Counted from the stretch's first letter, positions 44,246 to 58,078 are shown. The stretch is 64,000 nt of DNA from Hydrangea macrophylla (GCA_033977485.1 CM066984.1:26619001-26683000), one strand, 5' to 3'. Translations and numbers: made by a program. Notes: generated by a model not told the origin, from the sequence alone.

Positions 44246-44866
44246 TGTCAAGAGTTTAACAGTAAAATAAAGGTTCTCAAAGAGTCCCCTACCATGCCTA
44301 GTGGAAGAAAACATAGAAGATTTGCTCCTAGAAGCACGAGCCAGCTTTTCAGAGTGATCACCATAAGAATCGACCAACGATTGAAACACCACCAGACTAC
44401 TCTCTAATTCCTAGGACTTTTGCATCCATCGATCATCTCGGACATCCATGTCCGTAGCTTGACATCTCATGGCTTTTGTGCCCATCGTCAAATTTTTGAG
44501 GTTTCTGTGTCCATTGGTCATCTTTCTATACGTCATCCCCAACTGTCATCCTCGAGGACCCAATGTTCAATTGTATTCTCATACGAAGCACACTTACCAA
44601 AATTTAAGAATTTTTCCTTAAGACCCAATGTCTTTAGAACCTTGGCACCCTTGTCTAAGTCAACTGCTGTACTGGAGTCAAAGCACTAGCGCAACACAAG
44701 TCTGCTTGAAGTAGCATACCCATAGCACTAGTTCATGATAGGACCATAGAACTAGACAAGATAGAATATATATCACATCGATGCATTGCATATCATTCTT
44801 ATAGTATAGCATCTGCCTATCATGTTGTGCATTTTCATATGTGGTTTCATCACTTGTTTGCCCGAA

Positions 44867-44900
44867 ATATGTCTTGGTCTAATTCCCCTGAGATACGTAG
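44867..44900 (+). other. Beta hairpin, copy 6 (A4)
   Basis: TATGT (44868-44872) pairs with ACGTA (44895-44899) through one G-U pair. The CTAATTCCCC side and GAGATACGTAGG side are kept. Confidence 0.65.
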
Positions 44901-45062
44901 GTAGCTGACGTAGAGTACAATAAGCTCCAGTATCAGCATCATGTTTTCCATCCTTGCATCTTTGCAATGCTTTTATCCTAATTCGATAGCCTCCAAATAG
45001 ATCTACCACTTCAAAGCTTTGGCACTGGCTTGCAATATGCGCTGCCTCGTAAATTCATGTCG

Positions 45063-45075
45063 AAGAGGGGCAAAC
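45063..45075 (+). promoter_or_regulatory. Polypurine tract of A4
   Basis: AAGAGGGGCAAAC lies against TGTAGACACC at 45076. Confidence 0.85.
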
Positions 45076-48000
45076 TGTAGACACCCCATTTTTTTCACTA
45101 TCAGATTTAGGAGACCCATAGCTTGGTGGTTCACGATAACTGAAAAAGACTTGAAAAGGACTCTTGGAATTTAGTTCTATCTCTAGAAATACTCAAAAAA
45201 TGGTACAAATGACCAAAAGACCCATAAGAGACCAAACGCTCCTAGATTTGGACCAAAAATTATGGCAACACACTACGTCAAAAGAAAAATAATAAAATGA
45301 GTTTTCAAGAAAAACTCGGATGAAATCATCAGCTCCCAGAGGCACCGAAAGTTACCGAAAAGTTCCTATTGTCCAGTTTGACCAAGTTTGACCAAAGTTT
45401 GACCAAAATCATCAAAATTTGCTCAAAAGTTTTGAAATCACCCTGAATCATGTGAAAAGTGCTAAAATGATTTTTAAAATAAAACCAGACGAAAATGTCA
45501 GCTCTTAGGAGCTCCCAGAGGTTCCCAGAACTTCTTAGAGGTCCCCAGTTTGACCTAAAAGCTAACTTGGAGATCGGAGCATTGTATCTTTTTTTAACAT
45601 TTTTCATGGATACTAGAGGTCAATAGCTTTCCAATGGAATATCAAACATAATTTCTTGATTTAAAACTGATTTATTATGAATTTTTGAATGTGAAAAGGT
45701 GATCACATTGACTTTTATCGCAAATACTACAAATATTTTCAAAGCAACCTATCTCTAAACTATTTTTTATGTAAAGTAGACTCCATTACCTTTCCAATGG
45801 TATATCACAAGCTCAATTCTGAGTTCGTACGCTTTTTTTATGAATTTTTAACAAAATAGGGTCTTTTCGTAAATACCAAAATTTTTGGGAGGCTAAATGT
45901 AATAATCTGGATGTTTGAGGAGTAATGCCACTATGGCACTCACACCTAGAACATTTAATTTTTGTAATTTTATTAGGGGGTCTAAATTGTATAATTGAAA
46001 GCCAAAACGACGTAGCTGCTTGTTCACAGGTGTTTGGGACCAATGGGAGCATTTTTTAAATCCCAAACTTCTCCCAAATTGGACTGTATAAACCCCCCTT
46101 GACTTCTCATTTGGGTGGTGGCGAGTGCAAAGCTTAGAAAAGTTGTAGAGATAGAGATAATGTTAGATAGAGAGAAAGTCAGTGTTCCCACTGATTTTCT
46201 ATATATGAGTGAGCTTTAAGTTTGGTTTCTCTTGATTACTTCCTTTTTTACCTCATAATTATCACACCCAACCACCATTTTTGAGCATTTATGAGCAAAG
46301 AATATATTTCTTGTCCAAGTGTCACCACATATGAGTGAAACACCATGCTATAAGTCCAAGATCTCATTGATAATCATCTATTGATTGCTATTTGATTGCT
46401 TGTTTACTTTAATGTTCATCTCTCTTTGCTCATTTCATTTTTGATCTTTTTTCTTTGATTTCTTGCTTGTTTATCATCATCCAAATGATGACATGCTATT
46501 TGAAGGGAGTGAATCCTTATGGATAGTTGCTCTTGACTTCAAAAACATGTTTATAGATGATGATTCCAACTTCAATACTTTCTATGTATTCTTGAAGTCA
46601 TGTTCTAAAGAAAATAATGTTTTACCAAACAATCTTGGAAGTTCTTGATGTGAGTTTGATGTTAATATTTTAAATGGTTATAATCTCCATTTAGTGCTGG
46701 AAATATACTCTCAAAATCAACTTTCCAAAACCCCTCTAAAACCCCCACATTTTGATTCTAAGAAATAAATGTTTGTTTTCTCCAAAATCTCCAAAATAGT
46801 GAGGTATTCTTTTTTAACATAGTACTCTGAGTTCAATACTTAATGGATGATCATCCTACCACTTGGAAAGTCGTCCTATCTCATTAAGGAATGACCGTGA
46901 TTTTTTATTGAATTTTAAAACACATGGAAGGGTTCTATTTTGACCCAAACATTCTTCTAAACATGAAGTTTTTCTGTCAAAACAGCTTTAGTTGACTTTG
47001 AAGTTGTTTTCCAAACAATGTAGTGGTCCCAACTCATTTTTTCCTTAAACATAGGTGTCTTAGGGAATTTTTCGTACAATATGAGCCTCCAAATGTTTTT
47101 TTGTGTTGTAAAGATTTTTCTACATTTCGATTGACAATACGAATCTATTTCTGAGTAACCTCTATCGTTTATATGACTTCTCTCTATTCACAACTTCAAT
47201 CTTGATTTGGCTTTTCTTTTATATGTTTTAGACACAATAGGGATGATCTATATAAAATTTCATTAATTAAAAACATTCCTAACCTCACTTCTCTATTTTT
47301 ATAAAATCAGCTCATTGTTCTGTCTACTATTCACAGCAAGCATGTTTTACTTTCATTCTTTGATTAGATGTTCACATGCAATCCAAATTAACCCATATCA
47401 TAGGAAGTAGTTCACACCACATTTGTACATATCCTATAATAACATTCTTCATTCATCCATGTATATTCTATAGTTTCAAATCACTTTAGAAAACCCATGA
47501 ACACAAACACACTACAACATTGCACATTCTAGGATCATACATTGCATCCATGCAAGATTTTGGATTTTTGTGACTCCTAATCTAAGAGGATTATAAGGAA
47601 TCAAGTTTATAACACGTTCATGCTTCCCCTTGATTGCATATTTCTTTCTTATGCATCCAGAGATTGAGAGGTCTTCTTTTCTCAAGAATCAACATGCATA
47701 CATTTTAGTTTGCTATGCATACTTTGATTTCTTTGATTATTTGTTTCAAGAAAAATTCACGTCCCCTTAGATTAGGAAAACTTGATTACTTGATATGTGA
47801 TGAGATGATTTTTCCAATGCTTTGGTTTTGTGTGATCTCTCACCTTTGCAATATGTGATACTTGGCTCAAATCTTATGAATGATCTCTTATCTTTTGATC
47901 TCCCATTTCAAGATTCTTGTGTGATGTAATGTACTTATCATAATATTAACTATCAAACCAAACATAGTATGAGATGATTATTTGGATGCTAATTGAGGCT

Positions 48001-48261
48001 CGTTGAGAGACAGGGCGAGTGAAGGGTGTTTTAGTTGTTATAAAGGCTCATTTCACTCTCGTACCAAAACCCTGAGCCATTTTCTTTGGTTACGAAGGGC
48101 TGGTGCCCTTTATCCACTTGGGTGAATGAAAATTGGGTTTCTTGGATCCCTAATGACCAAGTGGCGACCCTGTATCTGTTTTCATAGACTTTTCAATGAT
48201 TTGAAACGAAAATCAATTTTGAAGCCCCAAAACGGGTGGACCATGAGGCCACTTGTCCACA
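45076..48261 (+). mobile_element. A4 3' LTR, old and diverged
   Basis: It starts TGTAGACACCCC and follows the A LTR throughout, with three TTGACC cores (45376-45410), TGTATAAA at 46085 and TGGCGACCCTG near 48162. The delta stem is partly broken (CTCGTT/GACAGG near 48000). The end is less clear; TTGTCCACA at about 48261 is the best match to GGTATCCACA. Confidence 0.82.
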
Positions 48262-50704
48262 GGACTATACACATTACTACGCTCCCTTATGCATTCGAAA
48301 AGAAATAAAAAGGAAATTAAACATGAAAATTGCACTCAAAGTCCAAGAAAAACATGATATCTATGCACAACTAATCATGTAGGAAATTTAAATTAGTGTT
48401 TTGTGCACCTAACCATGCTCCTATATGATCATAGGAAAGATGTAAACAAAAGGGAATATAGGAACTTACTCAGGACATCATAGCATTCCCAATTACCCTA
48501 ATTAAACATGGCTAGGAAAACAATAATGTAATATATGGGATAATCTAAGTGAATGCCCTACTATTCTAAGCATGAATAGCATATATCTGCATCCAAATAT
48601 GACTACTATGTGCAGTAGTGTGCATGTGTACGCCTAATTCAGTGTTATCCCTATTATGGATAACCTACTATTCTATGTGAGGATAGTTTGCAAGTTTATG
48701 CATTTGCGTGGATAAAAATGTATATAAATTAACTAATTCATGGATAAGAACATGAATTAGACTACTATGCAAGAATGCAAATAAATGTGGATGGCATGGA
48801 TAACTTGATATTCCATCTAATTATAACATTACTCCTGTGTGCATGCCATAAACCTAGACTCGTAGATCCAAATTAAGGTTTAATTACCCCTGGGGATCGG
48901 ATATCTATGGTTGGATACCAACCCCCACAGGCTCTGACTACCATAACATCCGGGTACAGTTCACCTAGGGCAACTCACCTAGGGCAAACCCAAAGGACTT
49001 TCTAGAAGTGCTTCAGAATCCTCTAGAGGAATCTCCGTGGGCTGTCTAGTCCTTAGGATTTTTAGGTGTGATTGATAGGATTGAGCGGACCCCCTTTTCT
49101 AGTTTGAGTTTTGGGTTGAAAAGTTCATAGCTAAGCGATGTGGGACAAAAAAAATATAAATTTTATGTTTTTGGGCATTTTCACTCGAATTGAGGTCAAA
49201 TCAAAGGTCTAGAATGCATTTGTGGTATCTAAGACCCATAGTGGCACTCAAAAAGCTAGGGCGGCACTCTGAGAGTGTCGCGCACCAATTTGATGAGTGC
49301 CACCATGGTAGTCAGTCCAAAAGTTATGTTTTCTCTCCTATCTCTCCAGACTTTGTTCTCTCACCTTGGTTGTCCATTTCAGACTTGTGACATATCGTTG
49401 GAAAGTTATGAAAGTCTAGTTTAAAAAGATTTTGGTCTCATTCAAAAGGAGTTTGTGGATTTTGAATTATGGTAAAAAAAAGTTGAGGCTAACTCCCAAA
49501 AGGAGCAAACTTGTGAGGTTTAAAAAGGCTAAAAATTCTCCTAAGCGGTTTTTTTGGCCAAATTGAAGGCTTAGGGCATCAATTTAAGCTATTTTAGAAA
49601 TATTTTGTAAAGGGAGTTCTCAGGATGCCACACAAACGTTTGGACTTTGATCGGTAAAAGACGATTGTGTTGTTATTTCATGTGAAAAGGCTATCCTAAC
49701 TGGGGTTTTTGTTTCTAAATTGAATTTCTAACATACCTAAGTATTCCTAGAGGTAATTCTAACATATCTAAGAGACCATGGTGCTTTACAGAGTTCTGCT
49801 TCTTAGTCGACATTTCCTGATTCCAGTCATTGGGTTGTTCTTGAGGCAGGGTCCCTTCTGTCAAACGGATGAACCAAAATAGCACGTTTGTAGATGGATA
49901 CAAATACTTCTTGTAGGGCTGGGGTATCTAGGAGAAGGCACTAAATTGAGTATGATGATAGCGCTACGGCCTTAGATATTCATGCACAATACCCAAGGGC
50001 TACTCATCACCGCTAATTCTGATGATTTTCTCTTTCATGTGTACCCATGACTTTTTGTCTTGCTTTTGGTATTGAGACTGATGTTGATGTATTCTGTTTA
50101 AGACTTGATGGGTCTATACCCTTAACTTTGCTCGATGCTGCTTTATGTTATCCTTTGTCTTCACTTTGCATTTCTTATAATGATGTTGATTTACTTAACA
50201 CTTTGCACTCTGACACACAAGACTCAATTACATGGATATCAAAGGGGAAACTTTCAACAATTTCTCTTTCTCTGTAATGTCTTTTGACCTTGATGTTTAA
50301 ATTTCTAGAGATTTGCATGTTTGAAATGAAAGTTCATCTGGTTGCAAGATATTGTATTAGGTTTGCAGGTAAACTCGAATTTTGAAAATTTTCTATGTAA
50401 TGTTTAAGTCTTAGCATTAAACTTATATATTTACAAATTGCCTTAAACTTTTTAATTTAATATCATGAATTACCAGATCTTTACTCAAGCGCTTAATTTT
50501 GATAGCCAAGTAATCTAGAGAGATCACGTAGTATGGTATGACAGTCGCCCCTAATATGATTGTGATATCTTGAGATTTTGGTATGACAGTGCCCTTTATC
50601 TTCACTCAAGCGCTTAATTTTGCACTTAATTGGTTTTTAACTTTGCTTCATGGATTGATATATGCTACTCTCATTTCCTATGTATGAGTTATTTCAAGCC
50701 TTAG
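48262..50704. other. Unassigned, probably LTR-derived
   Basis: No coding motif. In reverse, CCTGAGTAAGTTCC near 48468 resembles the leader text CAGGTAAGTTCTC of the C LTR (63958) and AATGTAAGTTCTC of B. Palindrome-like GAGTGCCACCATGG occurs near 49300. These hint at a decayed Tat-type LTR on the minus strand for part of the stretch. A 76-codon frame at 50047-50277 has no recognisable feature. Confidence 0.45.
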
Positions 50705-52126
50705 GTCTGCTTGGGCTATATTTGCCTAGAGAAAGAGATTTTATACATATATAATACTCACACATACATATACATATATATATACAAACATATAAACACA
50801 CCCTCTAGACAGAGAGAAGAATAGAAAAGAAAAGAAGAAATACGAAGGAAATGAGGAGGAGACACGGAGATAAAGAGAAAGAGAAAGAGAAAGAGGAGAG
50901 AAAAACCTTGAGGTTTCCATAGCCAAACACACCCCACAATCAGCTAGATTAGTTCTAGCTCACTTGAGTCCTTTTATATGAATGTTTATGAGCTTTATAG
51001 AAGTTTAGACGTAACAAACACGTCCCTAAGACGTTTATATATGCTGTTTTATATTTTTGCTAGAGAAGACGAAGTCCGAATCGATTGGACATTTCCCAAT
51101 CGATTGCCATCAGTCTGGACCTAATTGATTGAATAGTTTTCTAATTGTTTGACATTATTTTTACCCCAATTGATTTCCAAAGTTTCCAATCGATTAGTAT
51201 TGTTTTGGATCCAATCGATTGAGATCGATTGCCATTTTCCTCAATTGATTATTTCAATTTTTATCCCAATCGATTGGACCCTTGTGCCATTTGATTAGCA
51301 GCTCTAGAACTTGGATTGTTTATGTGGTTTATTATATAAGGGGTTTGATCGTTTGATTCTTGATAAGGACATTCATTATGCAACTATTGGGAAAATCAGG
51401 GATAATGTGATACCAAAGATAAGCATGACTAAGAATAATGGATTAATGTTATAATGTTTGTTACTATGTTGTTCATGTAAATGAGTTCATTATCCATTTC
51501 ATTTTAATCAGAGTGGTCAAGCCACATGGGAATTGTCATGTGTCAATATTAGTATAGAACTGAAGTAGATTTGATAAGCTCTGAGAATTGTATGTAGGCA
51601 GGACCAAGGAGTCCTAAGGTAGCTAGATGATCCATGTATATCCTTAACGAGTAGTGGATGGGTTATATCCTTTAGCAAGTGGTGGATGGGGGTCACTTGT
51701 AGACATCGATGAGTTGTGGCACTAGAGTTGATATGCTATTGTTTGAAACATTATATTCCCAATATGCGATGGACGGTGATGTCCTTAACCAGTGGGGGAT
51801 GGACTGATGTGGAGTCTATGACATGTGGTGGATGGTTTATATCCTTAATGAGCGGTGGATAGAATGATGGTATGTCTATATAAGTTAAAAGATTGAATAT
51901 GTTCTTCTTATCAAGAGTATGTTGGTTATCGGTATTGGAATAATCCTACGATAAAGGTTGGTTATGATATCTTGAATAAAGATGAAGATACTATTGTAAC
52001 ACTATATCTTATTCATCTCATAACTTGTTATTACGTTATATAACTTGTACCCTATAAGTTTATACTCACTCAGCTCTCACTAAGCTGATGGCCGTTATTG
52101 CTTGGACATTCCCCATCTCGACTACC
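50705..52126 (+). mobile_element. G: fragment of F-type chromovirus LTR
   Basis: It matches about 22460-23980 of the F LTR: the TATATAC run, the purine stretch, CAATCGATTG motifs (51075-51275), repeated (A/T)GTGG(A/T)GGATGG-type text and GGCCGTTATTGCTTGGACATT near 52090. It is cut on the right by the B1 LTR at GACTACC|TGCGG. The left end is undefined. Confidence 0.75.
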
Positions 52127-55100
52127 TGCGGACACGCGCCGCTTGGTCGTCCTGGCGCTTTCCCTAGATAGTGTCCCGGGATGGATCCCAAGGAGCACAC
52201 TTCAGGGAAAACTAGAACTTCCTCAAGTGGTCCTAGAGACAAAGAATCGCCACATAATTTTTATCGGGAATTAGGAAACCCAAGTTTGACTCGCCCAAAA
52301 TTGAATAAGGTTACTCGCCCTTCATTACCAGAAACTAGGTTCGGGGGTCTTGCTATGAGAGGGGAAGGAGCCCAAGAAGGACTAAAGCACCCCCTCCTCG
52401 CCCTACTGAATGGTAGGGCTTGATTCAAATATCCTTGTTCTTAATTCATATTTATTGTTGTTTCCTCAAACATACTAGATAATATATACATGTCATAAGA
52501 GAACATCTAAGGAACATCATGTCAAGAGATTAAATCAAGTAGAAGTCGGATGCACATGTAATACAAGAGAGATGTATACTTACAGTGGCTATTCCCGGTT
52601 GGGACCGATGCAAAATAAAGGAAACATATCATGATATGTAAAAGGGAACAAGAGAACTTACATTGGGTTGACTCAAGCGGAGTCGCAAAAGCAAAAAGAA
52701 ATGGAAACGTGTAATTCAATCATGCAACAATCTTAGATAATATGTCTCTAACAAATAATCATATAAACGGAGACTATCCTAAAGGAATTGTGTCGTTGGA
52801 AATAAAGTTGTATACCTAGAAAAATTCGAAGAGAAAGGATGGAGAAGGTACACGATACATGGGCACTAAGCCACATGTAGATGAGGCAAGATCACAAATC
52901 GAAGTCCGGATCCATAGCATTCAATTCTCTGCACTAAAACACCAAAGAATACCCAAGCAATGCAAAAACATAAGCAAATATATGACATGCATGAAAAGTA
53001 AGTAGAAAATGTCATCAATCAAATTTTCAGATTCAGCAACCTCTAATGAATCCTATCAACAGTGGTGTTAAACATGAGCTGGGTTAAAACCATTTTACAG
53101 AAAGTTAGATACATGTCTTAGGGAACTTCTCCAAAAAGTAGAAACTCTTTACCATTTTTGAAGTGAGATAAATAAGAGTTTTGGGAACTGTGGATCAAGA
53201 CTGTCCATTGTTCTTGTAAAAATCATAATTAATTATGCAAATATCATGTGAACCACTATTTAGTGTCAAAAGAAATCTATTTCATTGTAGTTTATGGAAA
53301 AAATAATTCCATGGACATGTCATGATCTTAAGGTTTCTGAAAAAGTGTTTTAATCCGACTCTGTTATTCTGGAAGTTTGATATCATTTGACAATTGAATG
53401 CACAACACAATAGAAGTTACTAAATCATGTTAAACAAGTCATTCTAAGCTTTTTGATCTTTTATACAATTATCCTTGATGATTTCTAAACCAAATTTTAT
53501 TCATCAATTCTTGTTGAGTGATCAAGGTATGACCATTTTGAATACATAATCATAATTGTATTTAAACTTAGAAAATTCCAGAATAGTTCTATCAACTTCA
53601 AACGCTTTGAAAATGATCTTAACTCGATCGTATGCTCACGATTTTACATCGGCATATAGATATATGAGTTAGGAATTATCCCAAAAAGTGGAACATTGAT
53701 AACTATTATAGATTTTCTGAAATTCAAGCAAAAGAGACTATGTTCAAATCTGTCAACCAATTTATCAACAATTTCTAAAAATAGCATATGGATCCTAGAC
53801 ATTCTCAAAACGGACCGGATGACAGCTAATTCATCAAAGTTTACCCAGAAAATTTGAAATCTATCAAACTATGGGTTTTGATGGACCAAATCTCATGGAC
53901 AAAACCAATCTGTTTTGCTTAATTTTCATCTAGTTCATTTTAACGTGTGAGGAAAACATCTTAGATGTTGATGAAGCTTATTAGAGAGATCAAATTCATA
54001 GATCTACTTGACTATCATGATTTCCAATCAATTTAGCCATCGAGTTCTATGAAGAACATTATATCATGGATCAAAGGGACTTACAAATGTCCTATTGGAG
54101 ATGAATTTCAATAGGAATTCTAGGTGATGGAAATAATCAAGAGATAGGTATGAACATAGGAATCATCCATCTGATAGATCAAACTTCCAAACCATCATAG
54201 AATTAAAAAATAGATACATATATATAATCATGTATGCATGAATCTAAACTAAAATTTAAGAATGAAATCAAAATTAAAAATCAAAGTGAAAAATAATCTC
54301 TAATTATGAATTATCAACGAAAATCAGAAGAGATTTGGATCTAGCTATGTGAGTGTGTGAAGAATAAGAGATGAATAAGATGAGTGTTCTACAAATAAAA
54401 TAAAACTAAGCTAAATTCAAATCTTATAGATCTATAAATGCAAAATAGGAATTAGAGATGAATTATAGTATTTACCACTTGGAGGATTCTCAATTATAGA
54501 ACCAAAGTTGAATTGAAGATCTTCTTCTTCAAGAGTTCTTCAAGTGTTCTTCAAGCACTCATCCATGGAAGTTGAGGGAGGCAATTGGTGTTAAAATCAT
54601 CTAATCCTATTAACTTGAGATTAGTTTAGGAAATTCTAATTCATAATTCACTTCTACTATCTTGAAATCTCTCTTGAATTCTAAGTATATTCCTCTATAT
54701 CTTGTATATTCTCTTGTATGTATTTGTGTATACTCTCTTATCTATCTCTTGTGTGTTAAAGATGATCTCATATGGATCTATATATAGAGTTTTGAAGACT
54801 TAGCTCTTAAGTTCCAGGGTTAAAATAGGATTTTCAAAGAGCAGAAAAGGGTTAAAATGGACATTTCGATGCCTAAATGCAATTTCCAGGCAATTTCCTC
54901 ACAATGGGAGCCTTTTAAAAGGGTCTGGAAGCAAAAAAACCTAATGGAAAACACTCCCTATAGGTAGGTTAAGGGGGAAACTGCCACCCCACTTGTGGGA
55001 CACGCCACCTGCATTTTGGGCTCCCCTGGTTGCCCACAAGCCCTTTTTAAAAAATTACGTGCACTGCTTTTCCAGATTTTTGTAAAAATATTTTTTGGTG

Positions 55101-55571
55101 TCCAAAATCATCCGTTTATGTACCATTGGGAAGCTGTCAAGTTGAATTTCAGTATAAAAATATTCTAGGAGGTTTTGAAATGAGAATTGAAGTCCAATTG
55201 AAGCCTGGAAGTCCTCCGGAATTTTCATCGTCTTTTTGAAATCAAACGACGTCTCTTTCAAAATTGCTCTCAAATATGCATCGATTTTGAACTTTTCTTT
55301 AAAATTGAATCTCAGGATACCTAGAATACTACATTTAGAACATTTAATGTTTATATAACCCTGAGTGAATATGAATTCTGAGAGACAATTTTGACAAAAT
55401 TGGGATTTGTGCATGGAAAAGGGCTTTTCTTAGCTAGAAGTCACTTTCCAAAGTTTGATCTTTCAATTGTGTAGAATCCAGTACCTTCCACGGGGTAATT
55501 TTCATCATCGAATCCTCCAGGACGTTGTCCACCCTAAATCCTATCATTGTGGTCAAAATTCGGTGGCTACA
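52127..55571 (-). mobile_element. B1 3' LTR (minus strand)
   Basis: On the minus strand it runs from TGTAGCCACC (55571) to GTGTCCGCA (52127), 3445 bp, with the polypurine tract just upstream. It keeps the delta hairpin (CCCTAC/GTAGGG, 52401-52418), GGCGATTC near 52226 and AATGTAAGTT near 52663. It has neither the MITE nor the A solo LTR found in B3. The left flank CTACC (52122-52126) is the expected target duplication, but its partner is beyond reach. Confidence 0.9.
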
Positions 55572-55585
55572 GTTTGCCCCTCTTT
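55572..55585 (-). promoter_or_regulatory. Polypurine tract of B1
   Basis: The minus strand reads AAAGAGGGGCAAAC, then TGTAGCCACC. It is identical to the A-family tract. Confidence 0.88.
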
Positions 55586-56197
55586 GGCAGAACTTGTTGT
55601 GAACAACGTGAACTACAAGTGAGTGCTAAAGCTTTGAAGGCACCCAACAACCATACTGAGAGGTTTTAGGAAAAAAAATCCACAAAACTCAAGAAATTCA
55701 AAAATTAAAGAAAATCAAGGAGGTACGGAATACAAGAATGCAATGCAATGCTGGGTAGAGGCTACTAAATCTAAGCCGCTGCTGGTCGTGCTCCATTGGA
55801 GCTGCCAACGTATCCTTTCTAGGAATCAGACCAGGGCATTATTCAAGCGCGCAAGGAGACAAAGAACACATATGAACAATAATACGGATGAAATGCTCCT
55901 ATCCTAGGATGTTGATACAGTACAAAAATGTGAATGTGCAAATACTGGAGAAATCGTCCTCAAGGGTTCCCTACATGCAAAATCTACTGCAAGGGATGCA
56001 ACATCTCACTCTCACAGTCAAATATTTCTAAAGAGAAGCATGATATATGTATCTTAGATGATTCTCGGAGTCCTTTTGGATTCTTCCTTCTGAAATTGAG
56101 GCTTATAGGTGCCATCTATATCTCGGACGACTACTGAAGTAACGGAGTATCTTGGATGAATTCTGAATCATGTCAAACAACTTCTAAAAAGAGTGTC
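55586..56197 (-). other. B1 3' non-coding region with degraded beta hairpin
   Basis: At 55795-55845 the minus strand reads CCTGGTCTGATTCC...GGATACGTTGGCAGCTCC, the beta text with a damaged 5' arm. The following GAGCACGACCAGCAG matches A1 after its last beta copy. No gene is seen; short frames are unsupported. Confidence 0.65.
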
Positions 56198-56207
56198 CTA
56201 ACCCTTG

Positions 56208-56735
56208 CACGATTGATGATGTAGAGTCCTTCTGCTGGGGATGAATTGCTGATGTAGAGGGCATCTCCTTATGATGACTTTGTTTAGGGTTTTCTTACGA
56301 TACCTTTCTGATGTAGAGGGCATCTCCATACGATGAGTTTCAGAAGTAGAGGGCATTTCCTTACAATGACTTTGTGAAATAGAGGGCATCTCCATACGAT
56401 GACATTCTGATGTAAAGGGCATCTCCATACGATGACTTTCAGAAGTAAATGGCATCTCCATACGATGACTTTCTGAAGTAGAGGGCATCTCCTTACAATG
56501 ACTTTGTGAAATAAAGGGCATCTCCATACGATGATGTTCTGACGTAAAGGGCATCTCCATACGATGAGTTTCTAAAGTAAATGGCATCTCCATGCGATGA
56601 ATTGTGAAGTAGAGGGCATCTCCTTACAATGACTTTGTGAAATAGAAGGAATCTCCTTACGATGACGTTATGAAATAGAGGGCGTCTCCTTATGTCTACT
56701 TTTTGATGTAAAGGTCGTCTCCTTACGATGACATT
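56208..56735 (-). repeat. Tandem array TR5 (33 bp)
   Basis: GGGCATCTCC(A/T)TACGATGA recurs at 33-base steps (near 56320, 56353, 56386, 56419 and on). Because 33 is a multiple of three and one frame lacks stops, the minus strand is open over 56198-56593 and reads as 11-residue repeats of the type MEMPFTSESHR. It sits where A1 has TR3/TR4. I treat the frame as a by-product of the repeat. Confidence 0.88.
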
Positions 56736-57772
56736 TCAGTAGATGCTTCTGCTAGCTCAATCGATCCAACATTCCTTCTAAATAAAGGTAAAACAGATGC
56801 TAATTCAAAAGTGTTCACAGATTATGATCCATCTCTGAAGGTTGAAAAGTGCCAATTTCTGGTAAAACAACTGATTAGCGGATACCCATTCTGATTCATG
56901 GATTCTTGAGATATACCCTTCCTTTGGAGGTAATTCTGATGTCATCTGAAAGTTCTCTACTGGGGAGATTCTTCAATTCTGAACAGTTTTCAACCAAGAT
57001 TCCTATCTCCAAGGGTCCTATAGACCAATTTCAACAAGTTTCAAGCACTCTTTAAGGCTTATACATCAAGATTGGACCAATCCGGGGTCAAAAACAAAGT
57101 TCTTGGTATCACAATTGTAATCCATATTTGATAGGTACTCAAAAAACCTAATGACTTTGACGTGGTTCATAAATCTTTAACCAATTTTAGCAGATATTCA
57201 TGCAAGGCATTCTGATATGTTTCAACAATGGCTCAACTCAAAATCCAAGGCCGGTCTTCTCATTGGCATTTTTCTATCAACCACTTGCTTCATCTTGACT
57301 AGGATAATAACAATATTTGGAACTTCTGCTCGTATCCACCTTTCGATGCCCTTAATGTTTTTGAAAATTTATTGTAGATCACTCTGGACCCACACACTTG
57401 AGATCACGATAGACTGGACGGCGACAAACTTGACCATGACAGACGCTGACACAAGAAGGTAACACTCTTGACACTGAAATAGAAGTTTGGAGGAGACAAC
57501 TCAATTTTCCATGATTTAATACGCATTTGTCATGTTTGACGTATCTCTTTGCTTTTCATGTGCACTTCTCATCTTAGTGTAATAATACTCAATTGATAAA
57601 GTAATGCCTTGAAAAATACTCTGTATGGATGGATCTCATTCAATCCTTTTCTTTTTCTTAAATGTGCTTTGAATTAGTGCCTTATCTTATAGAATAAGAG
57701 ACAATCATTTCAAATGTTTTCAATGATATACTTGACGGCTTAGGATTAGCTTATGATGTGGAAGGAAGTACA
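56736..57772 (-). other. B1 spacer between TR5 and the gamma cluster
   Basis: No repeat, LTR boundary or coding motif is recognised. An 81-codon plus-strand frame at 57217-57462 looks random. Confidence 0.5.
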
Positions 57773-57887
57773 GGCAAACGATGTTTGCCCCTAGTTGACG
57801 AGGATAAATGAGAGCATGGGCAAACGCAGTTTGCCCCTAGTATGGCAATGATATCTTGAGGTTCTGGGTAAACAGAAAAGTTTTCCC
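57773..57887 (-). repeat. Gamma hairpin cluster in B1, three copies
   Basis: 57773-57789 (GGCAAAC/GTTTGCC, 3-base loop), 57818-57836 (GGGCAAAC/GTTTGCCC, 3-base loop) and 57866-57887 (GGGtAAAC with GTTTtCCC). On the minus strand the copies read CTAGGGGCAAAC or CTAGGGGAAAAC, like those of A1. Confidence 0.75.
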
Positions 57888-57929
57888 CTAGTTTGCACGG
57901 TTCAGGGACCGAGAGCCAGGAAAGCTCGC

Positions 57930-58078
57930 CTACTTATCCCCAAGTGGGAATCAGGTCCTAAGTAGTTCGTCCGAGGTTTGAGGGAAGGTATTTGAAGTGT
58001 GGTTGAGTTTTTCAGGAACAGTGACCGAACCGAGTAGGTTGCCTACGTATCCCCAAGTGGGAATCAGGTCAAGCATAG
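57930..58078 (-). other. Beta hairpin cluster in B1, two copies
   Basis: 57930-57965 has CTACTT pairing with AAGTAG: relative to CTACGT/ACGTAG, both partners of one base pair have changed. 58043-58078 has CTATG (minus strand) with CGTAG, a change that keeps a G-U pair. Confidence 0.75.

Larger units (their letters stand above)
43961..45075 (+). mobile_element. A4: 3' internal end of an old A element
   Basis: Collinear with 600-1353 of A0 and 11736-12571 of A1: TR4-like repeats, the TCCATGTCCGT...GACATCTC text, a beta hairpin and the polypurine tract. Many more changes than in A0/A1 indicate greater age. Confidence 0.78.

Noticed and set aside
50047..50277. 76-codon plus-strand frame
   Set aside because: No ATG context, domain or repeat support; composition looks random and flanks are transposon-derived.
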